Below are positions 6,768 to 15,268 of a stretch of 26,924 bases of DNA, piece after piece. The notes beneath the pieces were generated by a model. That model had not been told where the DNA came from. It saw only the letters and a program-made list of their open reading frames with translations, and did not search any database. This stretch comes from Planctomycetaceae bacterium (GTDB lineage: Bacteria > Planctomycetota > Planctomycetia > Pirellulales > Thermoguttaceae). The DNA lies in the NCBI GenBank assembly GCA_031278315.1, contig JAITKS010000364.1, positions 1-26,924 of the forward strand, read 5' to 3'. Made by a program: the position numbers and the translations under genes. How positions within the stretch are numbered: position 1 is the stretch's first letter; each line of letters opens with the position of its first letter.

Positions 6768-8594
6768 TTATTCCCATTTTAGTATTCCGCCGGTGTCTGC
6801 GCTTGTTGCCATTGATTTGTATTTGGATAGACATCCCTTGATAATTTTAGTTTTTTGCTTTGGAACGTTTCTTGACATTAGTTCTTCTTCTGTCAATTTA
6901 ATATTTAACTTTCTTGCCGGAATGTCAATTTCAATTATGTCTCCGTCATTTACTAATCCTATAATACCTCCCGCAGCAGCTTCCGGACTTACATGTCCAA
7001 TACTCGCACCAGCAGTGCCGCCGCTAAATCTTCCATCCGTTATTAACGCTACACTGTCATCTAACTTAACACCCTTTATCGCCGTCGTCGGTCCTAACAT
7101 CTCTTGCATCCCCGGACCGCCTTTAGGTCCTTCAAAACGTATTACCACAACATCACCCGCTTTGACTTTGCCCTGCGTAATCCCCTCATACGCTTCAGGT
7201 TCAGAATTAAAAACTACCGCCGGACCTGTATGCCGTAACATCTGCGGTAATACTCCCGCCGTTTTTACAACAGCTCCATTTTTCGCTAAATTGCCATACA
7301 AAACCGCAAGTCCGCCAGTTTGAGAATACGCTTTATCACAAGTCCGAATACAATCCAACGGATCAAATAATAACTTTAATTCCGATAAATTCTTTTTGTC
7401 TTGTTTAACACAAAACGCTCTATTCGTAAATTTATTTCCGCGTATAACAGCATACATTTTGACAGCCTCTGCACTTACTTTCTTTGATCTAATATCCCAA
7501 CTCGTAATCATCTGCCCAAGATTTTTACCGCTAACAGTCATCGCTTTTTCATTTATTAACTTCGGCCGCCCCCGCCGAATCTCGCCTAAAATTGTGTGAA
7601 TCCCGCCCGCATTGTGAACATTTTCAATATGATAATCACAACTTGGCGAAACCTTGCAAATCGTCGGAGTTCGTTCACTCAAATCGTTAAATCTATTCAT
7701 CGAGTAATTCAATCCCGCCTCATTCGCAATAGCTAACAAATGCAAAACTGTATTTGTACTTCCTCCCATTGCTAAATCTAATATCATCGCATTGTCAATA
7801 GATTCAGCAGTAATGATGTCCCGCGGCAGATTTTTTATTTTCGACATGCCCGATTTATCCAGTTCGAGTTCATATACCATCTGTACAATTCTTTTTGCTG
7901 CTCTTCTGAATAGACTCTGCCGATGTTGACTCGTTGCCAATAAAGTCCCGTTACCGGGCAGCGCAATTCCAATTGCTTCACACAAACAATTCATACTATT
8001 CGCAGTAAACATACCACTGCAAGAACCGCAAGTCGGACAAGCCCGCCTCTCGACATCCAACAATTCTTCACTTGAGATTTTCCCATTTATTCTTGCCGCC
8101 GCTTTCGCAAATACAGAAATTAAATCTAAAGATTCACCCTTTTCGTTTTGTCCGGCTTCCATTGGTCCGCCGCTGACAAATATGGTTGGTATATTACAGC
8201 GTACAGATGCTAAAAGCATCCCTGGAGTGATTTTATCACAATTAGGAATACAAATCATTCCATCAAATCTGTGTGCATTCAACATCACTTCGACAGAATC
8301 GGCGATTATTTCACGGCTTACAAGAGAGTATTTCATTCCGTCGTGTCCCATTGCGATACCGTCGCAAATTCCGATTGTATTAAAAACAAACGGTACTCCG
8401 CCCGCTTCAATAACACATTTCTTAACAAATTGAGCAGCTTCGTTTAAATGCACATGTCCGGGAATTACGTCAACGTGCGAACTCACTATAGCAATAAACG
8501 GCTTGTTAAAATCCGCCTCTGTAATTCCGCACGCTCTTAATAAACTACGATGCGGCGCACGGCTGTCACCTTTTTTAATTGTATCTGATCTCAT
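6768..8594 (-). CDS. ilvD: Dihydroxy-acid dehydratase
   Basis: A 608-residue enzyme that dehydrates 2,3-dihydroxy-isovalerate and 2,3-dihydroxy-3-methylvalerate to the 2-oxo acids, the penultimate shared step to valine and isoleucine (cytoplasmic). The family signatures are intact. ICDGIAMGH (Cys77) and PNCDKITPGML (Cys119, with Lys121 as the expected metal-site lysine) are present, as is CPTCGSCSGMFTANSMN (Cys186, 189, 192). Near the C-terminus is LITDGRFSGGT, which carries the family's active-site serine. Three cluster-type cysteines (77, 119 and one in CGSC) fit an Fe-S enzyme. Edd (6-phosphogluconate dehydratase) is the main alternative, but the motifs fit IlvD better. The start is ATG with no strong Shine-Dalgarno. 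Other ilv genes are not adjacent. A small palindrome (8626-8644) lies just upstream. Confidence 0.95.
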   Translation of the reverse strand: MRSDTIKKGDSRAPHRSLLRACGITEADFNKPFIAIVSSHVDVIPGHVHLNEAAQFVKKCVIEAGGVPFVFNTIGICDGIAMGHDGMKYSLVSREIIADSVEVMLNAHRFDGMICIPNCDKITPGMLLASVRCNIPTIFVSGGPMEAGQNEKGESLDLISVFAKAAARINGKISSEELLDVERRACPTCGSCSGMFTANSMNCLCEAIGIALPGNGTLLATSQHRQSLFRRAAKRIVQMVYELELDKSGMSKIKNLPRDIITAESIDNAMILDLAMGGSTNTVLHLLAIANEAGLNYSMNRFNDLSERTPTICKVSPSCDYHIENVHNAGGIHTILGEIRRGRPKLINEKAMTVSGKNLGQMITSWDIRSKKVSAEAVKMYAVIRGNKFTNRAFCVKQDKKNLSELKLLFDPLDCIRTCDKAYSQTGGLAVLYGNLAKNGAVVKTAGVLPQMLRHTGPAVVFNSEPEAYEGITQGKVKAGDVVVIRFEGPKGGPGMQEMLGPTTAIKGVKLDDSVALITDGRFSGGTAGASIGHVSPEAAAGGIIGLVNDGDIIEIDIPARKLNIKLTEEELMSRNVPKQKTKIIKGCLSKYKSMATSADTGGILKWE

Positions 8595-8625
8595 TTTGAT
8601 CTATCTATCTAAATGGTTAAATATA

Positions 8626-8644
8626 AACTCGATTTAAACGAGTT
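8626..8644 (-). promoter_or_regulatory. Palindrome upstream of ilvD
   Basis: AACTCG and CGAGTT flank ATTTAAA, about 32 bp before the ilvD start. On the minus strand it overlaps TCGAGTTTATATTTAACC, loosely like the GAG...TTTAAC motif upstream of other genes here. It may be an operator or part of the promoter. Confidence 0.35.
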
Positions 8645-8697
8645 GTTTGTTAATGAACTTATAAACGATATTGAATCCCGTCATAAAACGGTTTTTT

Positions 8698-9000
8698 GTA
8701 TATATCAATCAGTGAAATTTTTGCAAAGGTTTTAAGTTTATTTTTCACCTTATTTTTCACCTTATTTTTCCGAACTAAACAATCTTAGTAGTCAAAGATG
8801 CCGCCGCACATAAACTTTATTAACTTATTAACAACAAATCATTAATTATTGTTACTTTCCATTGTGCGTTGATATTGCTCCAATATCCTGCCGTCATTTC
8901 AGGGCGATTCTAGTTTTATGCGTGAACGGGTCACCTTTTTCGTTACAAAAAATAATACCGAATTTTAAAGTACAATGAATATATTCCGCTGAAATATTAT
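8698..9000. mobile_element. MITE-like element C (chimeric interior)
   Basis: A 303-bp element filling the ilvD-pepP gap. The left end is GTATATATCAATCAGTGAAA, the family end with a small insertion. The right end, read inwards from 9000, is ATAATATTTCAGCGGAAT, with the first base changed. The left subterminal part (GCAAAGGTTTTAAGTTTATT, then CACCTTATTTTT repeats and CCGAACTAAACAATCTTAG) matches other copies, but the complementary right arm is missing. Its place is taken by the 84-bp repeat at 8897-8980. No target duplication is visible (GGTTTTTT against GAAAATTG). The right end stops 20 bp from the pepP stop codon. Confidence 0.55.
8897..8980. repeat. 84-bp dispersed repeat, copy 1
   Basis: It begins TTTCAGGGCGATTCTAGTTT and ends AAAGTACAATGAAT. 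About 80 of 84 bases match the copy at 15158-15240. Both contain GTGAACG(G)GTCACC, a small palindrome. A partial related copy lies at 20809-20855. Confidence 0.85.
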
Positions 9001-9020
9001 GAAAATTGTACAATTATAAA

Positions 9021-10154
9021 TTACGCGATACATTCATCGAATTCTTTTGGTATATGTTTACTTAATATTTCGCATCCGTTTTTTGTTACGAGGATATCAT
9101 CTTCTATACGGATACCTCCCCATTCTTTGATATAAATTCCGGGTTCTACAGTAACGATCATGCCGGGTTTTAGTACAGTTTTACTCGTGGGCGATAATCG
9201 CGGGTTTTCGTGAATTTCCAGTCCTAACGAATGACCTAATCCATGTCCGAAATTTTTTTCGTATCCGTGATCTTTAATTATATTTCGTGCGACAGCGTCT
9301 ATTTCGTTACATATTTTATTCGGTTTGATTGCGTTGATTGCTTCGCGTTGTGCTTTCAAGACGATATTATAAATTTTTTTCAGTTTATTATTTTTTGGTT
9401 TTAAGATTATTACACGAGTCAAATCACTCATGTATCCGTTTACGATTGCGCCCCAATCAATTAGCAATAGCGATTCTTTTGTTATATCGTGATTTCCGGG
9501 TATCGCATGAGCCATTGCCGCACGTTTGCCCGAGCAGATTATAGAGTTAAAACTTTTTTCACTTGCGCCGTATTTTCGCATTTTATATTCGATTTCGTTG
9601 CGAATTTCCGTTTCAGTAATTGGACTGCGGACAGTTGATTTCTGCGATATTATTTGTGATATTTCGTTACGAATATCGACAAAAGCGTTGTATGCAGAAT
9701 CAATCGCTTTACGAATCAATTCGATTTCAGAGCTGTCTTTAATCTGACGTAATTCTTCAACTAATCCTTTTGTCGGTACGAATTTTAATTCGGGAATTGC
9801 TTCCGTGATACTTTTATATTCGTGCAGAGTTATCGATTCCGATTCAATACCGACTCTTAAACTTTTTTTTGCTTTTGTGATAGAGCGTATTTCTTTTGTA
9901 TGTTCACCTAGCGGACAAATTTGGACATCGATATTGGAGCATTCTTCATCTATTTGAATTGTGTATCTTGCGTCGCTAATCAGCACTGTGCCGGTTTTCG
10001 ACAAATACAGAAAAGCTTCGCCTCCTGTGAATCCCGTAAGGTAGCGGATGTTGTTTGGACTAGTTATTAAAAAAGCATCAATCTGATTTTTAGATAAAAG
10101 CGAAATAATTTTATCGCGGCGAATTTGGTAACGGTCTGAATCGATTGTTTTCAT
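9021..10154 (-). CDS. pepP: Xaa-Pro aminopeptidase / dipeptidase (M24B family)
   Basis: A 377-residue metallopeptidase that removes N-terminal residues preceding proline, or splits X-Pro dipeptides, in the cytoplasm. An N-terminal creatinase-like domain (about 1-135: DAFLITSPNNIRYLTGFTGG) precedes the pita-bread catalytic domain. All five metal ligands are present: Asp233 and Asp244 (IDWGAIVNGYMSDLTR), His308 (GHGLGHSLG), Glu337 (TVEPGIY) and Glu351 (GIRIEDD). A catalytic-type histidine is seen in AMAHAIPG. The length matches the PepQ/YpdF-like short form rather than the 440-residue E. coli PepP, so the gene symbol is approximate. It follows ksgA by 48 bp on the same strand and probably ends the hisI-ksgA-pepP operon. 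Confidence 0.92.
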   Translation of the reverse strand: MKTIDSDRYQIRRDKIISLLSKNQIDAFLITSPNNIRYLTGFTGGEAFLYLSKTGTVLISDARYTIQIDEECSNIDVQICPLGEHTKEIRSITKAKKSLRVGIESESITLHEYKSITEAIPELKFVPTKGLVEELRQIKDSSEIELIRKAIDSAYNAFVDIRNEISQIISQKSTVRSPITETEIRNEIEYKMRKYGASEKSFNSIICSGKRAAMAHAIPGNHDITKESLLLIDWGAIVNGYMSDLTRVIILKPKNNKLKKIYNIVLKAQREAINAIKPNKICNEIDAVARNIIKDHGYEKNFGHGLGHSLGLEIHENPRLSPTSKTVLKPGMIVTVEPGIYIKEWGGIRIEDDILVTKNGCEILSKHIPKEFDECIA

Positions 10155-10202
10155 TTTTTATGAGGGTTAATTTATTTTTACGTGAATTTTTTTAGAATTC
10201 TT

Positions 10203-11159
10203 TTATAACAATTTTCGTTCTTTTTCTGGGAGTTTAAGTAATTCTTTTCTGCACAATTCCGCTAATTTTTGAATAGTTTTTAGAGGTAATGTTTCAGTGC
10301 GGACATTGTGAGCGAATTGCATTTCATCTATTATTTCGTCGATTCGCTGTTTTGGAATAGTGTGTTTGAAAGTACTGCATAATCCGGCTCTTAAAAATTT
10401 ACGGCGATGGAAAAAAACAGCTCTTGCAAATTCATTGAAGTAATTTAGGTCGGGTATTTTGTTGCGTCTTTTTTGGTCGAGTGATAATTTTACGATTGCC
10501 GAATCGACTTTAGGTCGGGGCCAGAATACGGTCGGCGGCATTATTCTAATTATTTCTGTCCGGCATTGAGACTGTGTCCAAAGTGATAAAGCTCCCCAAT
10601 TTTTGCTGTTTGGTTTTGCTGTTATGCGTTCTGCTAGTTCTTTTTGAATTGTGACACACATTAACTCCGGCGGTATTGAAGTTTTCAAAAGATTAGAAAT
10701 TAACGGCGTTGCAATACAGTACGGCAAATTCGATATTAACTTGAATCGGCGTTTAATTCCATTTTCATCAACTTTGTTAAGTTCTTCGTAAACGGTATCG
10801 AGGACTTCACTCCGCAGAGTATTTTTGTTTTTCAAAATATCCATTTGTAAAAAGCGGATATTTTTTCTGCCGAATAATTCTTGTTTCGCCAATTCTTGCA
10901 TAACCGGATCGACATCAACGGTTATAACTGCCGCTGCCGAATCTGACATCGGTGCCGTCAAAGCACCTGTTCCCGTGCCGACTTCAAGAATTACATCATT
11001 AGAATCAATTTCACCTGATTCATATAACAAACGAAGTAAATTCAAATCGATAAGAAAATTTTGACCAAGACGTGTTTGCGGTTTAATACCAACCGCCTCA
11101 AATTTTTTCATCAAGTACGATCTTGTCTGACGATTATCTGCTAGTGATTTAATGTTCAT
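10203..11159 (-). CDS. ksgA: 16S rRNA (adenine1518-N6/adenine1519-N6)-dimethyltransferase
   Basis: A 318-residue SAM-dependent methyltransferase that dimethylates two adenines in the 3'-terminal hairpin of 16S rRNA during 30S maturation. The diagnostic parts are in order. RLGQNFLID (residues 30-38) is the family N-terminal signature. VILEVGTGTGAL (56-67) is the SAM-binding loop. SNLPYCIATPL (143-153) contains the catalytic NLPY. A C-terminal helical domain begins near PRPKVDSAIV. It is some 30-40 residues longer than typical KsgA; the extra length includes an insertion around 112-138 (KNTLRSEVLD to DENGIKRR) and a charged tail. The ATG overlaps the hisI stop codon by one base (TAATG), which indicates translational coupling. 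pepP follows 48 bp downstream. Confidence 0.95.
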   Translation of the reverse strand: MNIKSLADNRQTRSYLMKKFEAVGIKPQTRLGQNFLIDLNLLRLLYESGEIDSNDVILEVGTGTGALTAPMSDSAAAVITVDVDPVMQELAKQELFGRKNIRFLQMDILKNKNTLRSEVLDTVYEELNKVDENGIKRRFKLISNLPYCIATPLISNLLKTSIPPELMCVTIQKELAERITAKPNSKNWGALSLWTQSQCRTEIIRIMPPTVFWPRPKVDSAIVKLSLDQKRRNKIPDLNYFNEFARAVFFHRRKFLRAGLCSTFKHTIPKQRIDEIIDEMQFAHNVRTETLPLKTIQKLAELCRKELLKLPEKERKLL

Positions 11160-11560
11160 TATTTTTTGTAAACATTTTTTGGATCAAAAATAGGTTCACC
11201 GATAATTTCGTATCCTTCAGGATTAATTTGTGTATCGGCATCGGTAATAATTTTGCGAAAGAAACAACTCTTATAGCCTTCGTGACAAGCTGCTCCGCCG
11301 ACTTGATCAACGCGAATTAGAATTGTATCAGTATCGCAATCGAGAAAAATTGATTTTACATTTTGTACATTTCCGCTTTCTTCGCCTTTACGCCAAAGTT
11401 TATTTCTGCTGCGGCTATAATATACAGCTTTACCTGTTTTTAGGGTTTCGTCGTAAGCTTCTTCATTCATATATGCGAGCATTAAAACGTCGCTGCTTTT
11501 GTCATCTTGTGCAATTACCGGCACAAGTCCGTTACATTTTTTGAAATCGGGTCTCAACAT
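11159..11560 (-). CDS. hisI: Phosphoribosyl-AMP cyclohydrolase
   Basis: A 133-residue, single-domain enzyme opening the adenine ring of phosphoribosyl-AMP, the third step of histidine synthesis (cytoplasmic). The signatures are LMLAYMNEEAY near the N-terminus; YSRSRNKLWRKGEESGN; the Mg-binding DCDTD (Asp74, Asp76, Asp78) with Cys75; and GAACHEGYKSCFF with zinc ligands Cys92 and Cys99. There is no HisE (PRA-PH) extension, so pyrophosphohydrolase must be a separate gene. This is the first gene of the apparent operon with ksgA and pepP. Its TAA overlaps the ksgA ATG by one base. A candidate promoter motif lies 37-60 nt upstream of the start (11597-11620). Confidence 0.95.
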   Translation of the reverse strand: MLRPDFKKCNGLVPVIAQDDKSSDVLMLAYMNEEAYDETLKTGKAVYYSRSRNKLWRKGEESGNVQNVKSIFLDCDTDTILIRVDQVGGAACHEGYKSCFFRKIITDADTQINPEGYEIIGEPIFDPKNVYKK

Positions 11561-11596
11561 TTTTTTAATTGGTTTATATTTTTAATTGGTTTGAAA

Positions 11597-11620
11597 GTTT
11601 TAAGTTGTTCTCATTTTAAT
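11597..11620 (-). promoter_or_regulatory. GAGAACA...TTAAA motif upstream of hisI
   Basis: The minus strand reads ATTAAAATGAGAACAACTTA followed by AAAC. It matches the recurring pattern TTAAAACGAGAGCARTWTAA found before four other genes in this window, and ends 37 nt from the hisI ATG. It is likely a promoter element or a common regulator site. Confidence 0.45.
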
Positions 11621-11658
11621 TTTCAGTTCAAGCCGACAAAAATCATAGTGAGAGTTAG

Positions 11659-11743
11659 GTTATATATAGTGTGAGTTGTATCCTGTGAATTGTGCCGTGC
11701 GAGTTGTACCGTGCTAGTTATATATAGTATGAGTTGTATCCTG
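11659..11743. repeat. 27-bp direct repeats around GAGTTGTACC units
   Basis: Bases 11659-11685 and 11717-11743 match at 26 of 27 positions (GTTATATATAGTRTGAGTTG then TATCCTG), with a 58-bp period. Between them are GAATTGTGCC and GAGTTGTACC variants. The core GAGTTGTACCG recurs in the inverted repeat upstream of miaA (23944-24048). Confidence 0.7.
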
Positions 11744-11855
11744 AACATGCTCTTGTTTGCTGAATTTCATAATACGAGTTGCGTATATTACCAAAAAAAC
11801 AAATAATGACAAGATAACATATAAGAATTGCTAATTCATTTAGACTTAAAATTTC

Positions 11856-12231
11856 GTAATATATCGGTGAAATTTTATCAGAGGTATCAAGTTAATTTTT
11901 AACGAGCCTTATTTTTAACTGTAATATATCAGCGGAATAATTGTTTTCGTTTTTTGGTTGTTTACGAATTTTAAATTATCAATCACATACCTGTTAAGTC
12001 CCGCTGGGACGACACTTAATTAGCTACTTCCTTATGCTGGAGCATACAATTAATAAAGTGTCGTCCCTAGCGGGACTTGGATATGTTTATAGCGTTGATC
12101 CGTAAGCTAAAGCATACGGTTAATAAAGTGTCGTCCCTAGCGGGACTTCTTGATAGTTAATTCCTTTTCGTGTATTTCGTGTTTAAAAATTACAAAAAAT
12201 TTGAAAAACAATTATTCCACTGATATATTAC
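11856..12231. mobile_element. MITE-like element D, composite
   Basis: There are two left-type ends in the same orientation: GTAATATATCGGTGAAAT (11856-11873) and GTAATATATCAGCGGAAT (11921-11938). There is one right end, which read inwards from 12231 is GTAATATATCAGTGGAAT. The inner pair (11921-12231) forms a complete 311-bp unit. The outer left end looks like the remains of a second copy. No clear 8-bp duplication is seen. The interior carries the GTCCCTAGCGGGAC palindrome array. Confidence 0.6.
11996..12148. repeat. Nested palindrome array GTCCCTAGCGGGAC
   Basis: AAGTCCCGCTGGGACGACAC (11996 on) is the reverse complement, save one base, of the repeat at 12056-12078, so the two form a stem of about 22 bp. 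That repeat is copied again at 12126-12148, exactly 70 bp on, after a shared AATAAAGTGTC lead-in. Each copy contains the hairpin GTCCC-TAGC-GGGAC. The loop between the first two holds another hairpin, TATGCT-GG-AGCATA (12033-12046). There is no T-run, so a terminator is less likely than a cruciform or RNA structure. Confidence 0.8.
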
Positions 12232-12730
12232 AAATAAACGAAAATTGTCATCAGACGATTTATTTTTGCAGCATTTTTTGCATTGTTTGACTGGCGGTGA
12301 TTATTCTAAAGGTTAATTAGTATATTGAATGTTTCTTTTATTTCAAGTTGACCTCCAGCAGACTTCTTGATTTTTTGGTGATGTCTTGCAAGGTTATTGA
12401 AGAGTAAGAAAAGATTATTTTTTTGAGATTTTGAGATTACGAAACACACAAAAATTTTTATTTCATTTTTTTTGACAAGATAAACAGGATTACAGGATTT
12501 ACAAGATAGCGGTTTGTCCGCATTTATTTTTTCAAACACAAAACACACGAAAAACACAAAACACACGAAAATCATATACAACTCCTTTTCGTGCTTTTCG
12601 TGAATTTTTGTGTGTTTCGTGTTTAAAAAATTTTCGTAAAATTTCTCAAAGGTTTCGAGTTTATTTATTGTAACAAAAAATGAATTTTCAATCGCAAGAC
12701 GTCCATTACAACAAAAAGATATTTTCAAAA
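12232..12730. repeat. Repeat-rich intergenic stretch downstream of the MFS gene
   Basis: About 500 bp without a credible gene. It contains a degenerate 12-bp-period phrase (AAACAGGATTACAGGATTTA within 12473-12508). A long imperfect inverted repeat has arms of CACAAAACACACGAAAA units (12537-12572) and TTTTCGTGCTTTTCGTG onward (12587-12623). A fragment of a MITE left end, ATTTCTCAAAGGTTTCGAGT, lies at about 12642-12661. The module TTTCGTGTTTAAAAA also occurs inside element D (near 12175-12190), with a diverged form (TTTCATATTTAAAAA) after element E (near 15097-15111). Confidence 0.6.
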
Positions 12731-14425
12731 CTATTCTTGTTGCACATTCTTATTATCTTTTGGAGATTCACCAAAAATTAAGAATATGATTAAAAATATA
12801 GCAATGAATAAAGCCGGAATTGTGAAAATATTTTTCCACCCTATCGCTTGTGCTGCAAGCCAGTCTTTGCGAGTCAACGAATAATCCAACTTGCCCGAAG
12901 TAATTTTTTCACAGATTTTTTTCAAATCGGACTTCTTATACTGTACAGTAACAACAATTTCTCTCTTATTTTCACCATACTTTATTTTTACACCATCCTG
13001 AATCAACTCACTTTCATTCAACGAATCAATTAGCTCCGCCGATAACGGTTGATTTTTCAATAACTTACCAAGATCAATACTTCGCAAATTACTGGTGTCT
13101 TTGATTCCCATTAACTTCTTTGTCTGCGCAACCAGATCAAGATACTGAATCCAACTATCTTCCGCATCATTCCAATTCGGTATCGGTACAGGTACTTCTT
13201 CTTGAGGCTGCAAAACAGATTTCAAATCAACATGACTGGCACTCTGCAATTGATCAACCGACACAACAGCATTTGCTGCCACAGGCTGATTATATTTCGC
13301 TAACGGCGGATAAATTTGCGCACCCAAAACTTGCCCAACTCCAAGCATTAAAAATATCATCATACTCTGAACACTCGCCTTGAGATGTTCCGGTGCTTTC
13401 TTCTCTGCATACATGTACGCTCCGACATAAAGAAAACTATAACTAAATCCATGAAATAATAATCCAATCACAGAAAATACGAAATCATAGTCCGGCGCAA
13501 CACCATACCCCGGTAACGCAAAAAAGATATAACGTCCGCACCACGCAAACATCCCAAGAAGTAATACAGCCTTCAAACCAATTTTTATCACAATGTACGA
13601 CAGCGCAGTCATAAAAAATATTTCCGAAAATTGATTTAACGTTCCCAGCGCAACCGGAGACGGATAGCCCATCTGCGATAAATAAGGAGTCTGAACAACA
13701 AAATAAAAACCGCACGCTGGAATACTCGCACAAAATACACAAATAGCAAATAGTGCAAAAGCTGGGTCTTTGAATAACTTGAAAGCGTCCAGTCCAAACG
13801 TTGTAACAAGAAAATTACGCTTGACACCATTACCCGGCTCCGCTCCCTTAGGCGGTGTATTCGGTAACGTCAGACTGTAAATCGCAAGGAAAATACTGAA
13901 TCCGCCCCCGACGAAAAAGAAGTTATACGATTTCTCTCCCCCAAATACCGCTGCAATCAAAAGACACGAAATAATCCAACCAATAGTTCCGAATACAAAA
14001 ACATGAGGTCCCATATTCGAATTAGGAAGACTCTTAAATACTACTGAATTAAGCAAACCTTGCGTCGGCATATAAAAAATACCTGACAACAATAATAAAA
14101 TCATCAGTAACGGAAACGTCGCCTGACCCGTATGACAAAGATATCCGCATATCAACAACGCTATTCCGCTCAAAAAATGTAATACAGATATTACATTCTG
14201 CGCTGGAAAATAACGGTCGGCAAGAGGTCCAATGAAAAGCGGTCCTATTATTGCACCAAACGGAATTGCACAATATAACCACGCAACTTCATTACTGGTA
14301 AAATTCAACGAACTCCCCGCAAAAACGCTAAGCGTACCAGCCCAAGCCGCCCAAATTGCAAACTCGCAAAAATACGCAATACGAAGCCGCAAATACACAA
14401 ACGGCACTACATTATTCTCGGTCAT
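12731..14425 (-). CDS. MFS transporter, nucleoside:H+ symporter-like
   Basis: A 564-residue polytopic inner-membrane protein with about 12 hydrophobic segments. The N-terminal half matches the NupG/XapB-type nucleoside symporter pattern: RIAYFCEFAIWAAWAG in the first helix, then IGPLADRYFPAQ, FYMPTQGLLNSVVF and FGTIGWI, the equivalents of the PT-x-x-L-x-N and WGTIG motifs. Uptake of nucleosides or a related solute is inferred; substrate residues cannot be assigned. An unusual hydrophilic insertion of about 130 residues (roughly 400-530) lies before the last helix, probably periplasmic. The start is ATG 14425, because AAAGGAAG sits 7 nt before it. A TTG at 14443 would place the Shine-Dalgarno inside the gene. 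The GAGCAGTATAAA motif is 59 nt upstream. Confidence 0.8.
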   Translation of the reverse strand: MTENNVVPFVYLRLRIAYFCEFAIWAAWAGTLSVFAGSSLNFTSNEVAWLYCAIPFGAIIGPLFIGPLADRYFPAQNVISVLHFLSGIALLICGYLCHTGQATFPLLMILLLLSGIFYMPTQGLLNSVVFKSLPNSNMGPHVFVFGTIGWIISCLLIAAVFGGEKSYNFFFVGGGFSIFLAIYSLTLPNTPPKGAEPGNGVKRNFLVTTFGLDAFKLFKDPAFALFAICVFCASIPACGFYFVVQTPYLSQMGYPSPVALGTLNQFSEIFFMTALSYIVIKIGLKAVLLLGMFAWCGRYIFFALPGYGVAPDYDFVFSVIGLLFHGFSYSFLYVGAYMYAEKKAPEHLKASVQSMMIFLMLGVGQVLGAQIYPPLAKYNQPVAANAVVSVDQLQSASHVDLKSVLQPQEEVPVPIPNWNDAEDSWIQYLDLVAQTKKLMGIKDTSNLRSIDLGKLLKNQPLSAELIDSLNESELIQDGVKIKYGENKREIVVTVQYKKSDLKKICEKITSGKLDYSLTRKDWLAAQAIGWKNIFTIPALFIAIFLIIFLIFGESPKDNKNVQQE

Positions 14426-14483
14426 TTTTTTACTTCCTTTCAATTTTTAATCTAAAATTTTTAATCCTTCTGTACTCTATTAC

Positions 14484-14507
14484 ACTTTATACTGCTCTTG
14501 TTTTAGA
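14484..14507 (-). promoter_or_regulatory. GAGCAGTATAAA motif upstream of the MFS gene
   Basis: The minus strand reads CTAAAACAAGAGCAGTATAA then AGT, matching the motif before lemA, the cytochrome gene, hisI and miaA. TATAAA would serve as a -10 element. It ends 58 nt before the ATG. Confidence 0.45.
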
Positions 14508-14803
14508 TTCCGCAATTCAAAATTTCAAAAAACATAAATTAATTAAAATCAGTTTCCGAAAATTAAAAATCTAAAAAGCTAAGCAACTCGATAAACAATC
14601 CATAAAGTACATTCGGAATTATCAACAAATATTCTGCTTATCTACAAAATAAACAGAAACCAATTAATTACTAATTGCTAAAATTCAAAAACAAAACAAA
14701 TCAAATCATATATTGTCAGAATCTTAAACAATTACAAAAGAGGGACGATTTTCGCACATCCTAAAATTATATGCAAGAGACCCATTTTAAATTACACTCC
14801 CTC

Positions 14804-15100
14804 AAACTATATCAGCGGAATTTTTGTTTTGCAATTTTTTTAGGTTTATAAATTTTACAACTAACCTTATTTTCAACCTTATTTTTTCCGAAACAAAACA
14901 ACCTTAGCAGCAATGAATCTCCCCAAAAAACAAAACCTTATTATCTTATTGTTGAAAAAAGAATTTGCTAATAAGGTAATAAGGTTTGTGCGGGATGGTC
15001 TCGTCGGCTGCTAAGGTTGTTTAGTTCGGAAAAATATGGTGAAAAATAAGATTGGTTAAAAATGAATTTAAAACATCTGAAAAAATTTTTCGTGTGTTTC
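14804..15100. mobile_element. MITE-like element E with long hairpin
   Basis: The left end is AAACTATATCAGCGGAAT (14804-14821), followed by the family's subterminal TTTTGTTTTGCAATTTTTTT. An outer inverted repeat of about 50 bp runs 14861-14911 (CTAACC...CCTTAGCAGC) against 15007-15057 (GCTGCTAAGG...), roughly 88% complementary. An inner one, 14933-14950 against 14970-14987, pairs AAACCTTATTATCTTATT with AATAAGGTAATAAGGTTT. The right terminal repeat is eroded near 15075-15100. No ORF is present. The arms match those of element B at 1875-2210. Confidence 0.65.
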
Positions 15101-15157
15101 ATATTTAAAAAATAAATGCGAACTAATCACTAATATTGAGACAATATCCGATCGCCC

Positions 15158-15240
15158 TTTCAGAGCGATTCTAGTTTTATCCGTGAACGGTCACCTTTTT
15201 CGTTACAAAAAATAAAACCGAATTTTAAAGTACAATGAAT
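15158..15240. repeat. 84-bp dispersed repeat, copy 2
   Basis: It matches 8897-8980 at about 80 of 84 positions; the differences are three substitutions and one missing G. It lies just outside the hairpin part of element E, whereas copy 1 lies inside element C. It is not coding. Confidence 0.85.
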
Positions 15241-15268
15241 AATATCACAAAATACTATTCATAAATAA

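Noticed and set aside
11996..12148. CRISPR array
   Set aside because: There are only two direct copies with 70-bp spacing and one inverted copy. The spacers are related to each other and there are no cas genes. It is a palindromic repeat instead.
12306..12728. 140-residue minus-strand reading frame
   Set aside because: It is made of repeat phrases (CACAAAACACACG, AACAGGATTACAGG) read as FVCFVFFVCFVFE and CKSCNPVYLVKK. There is no start signal and no family match.
14426..14443. TTG start for the MFS gene
   Set aside because: AAAGGAAG is inside this extension and serves the ATG at 14425.
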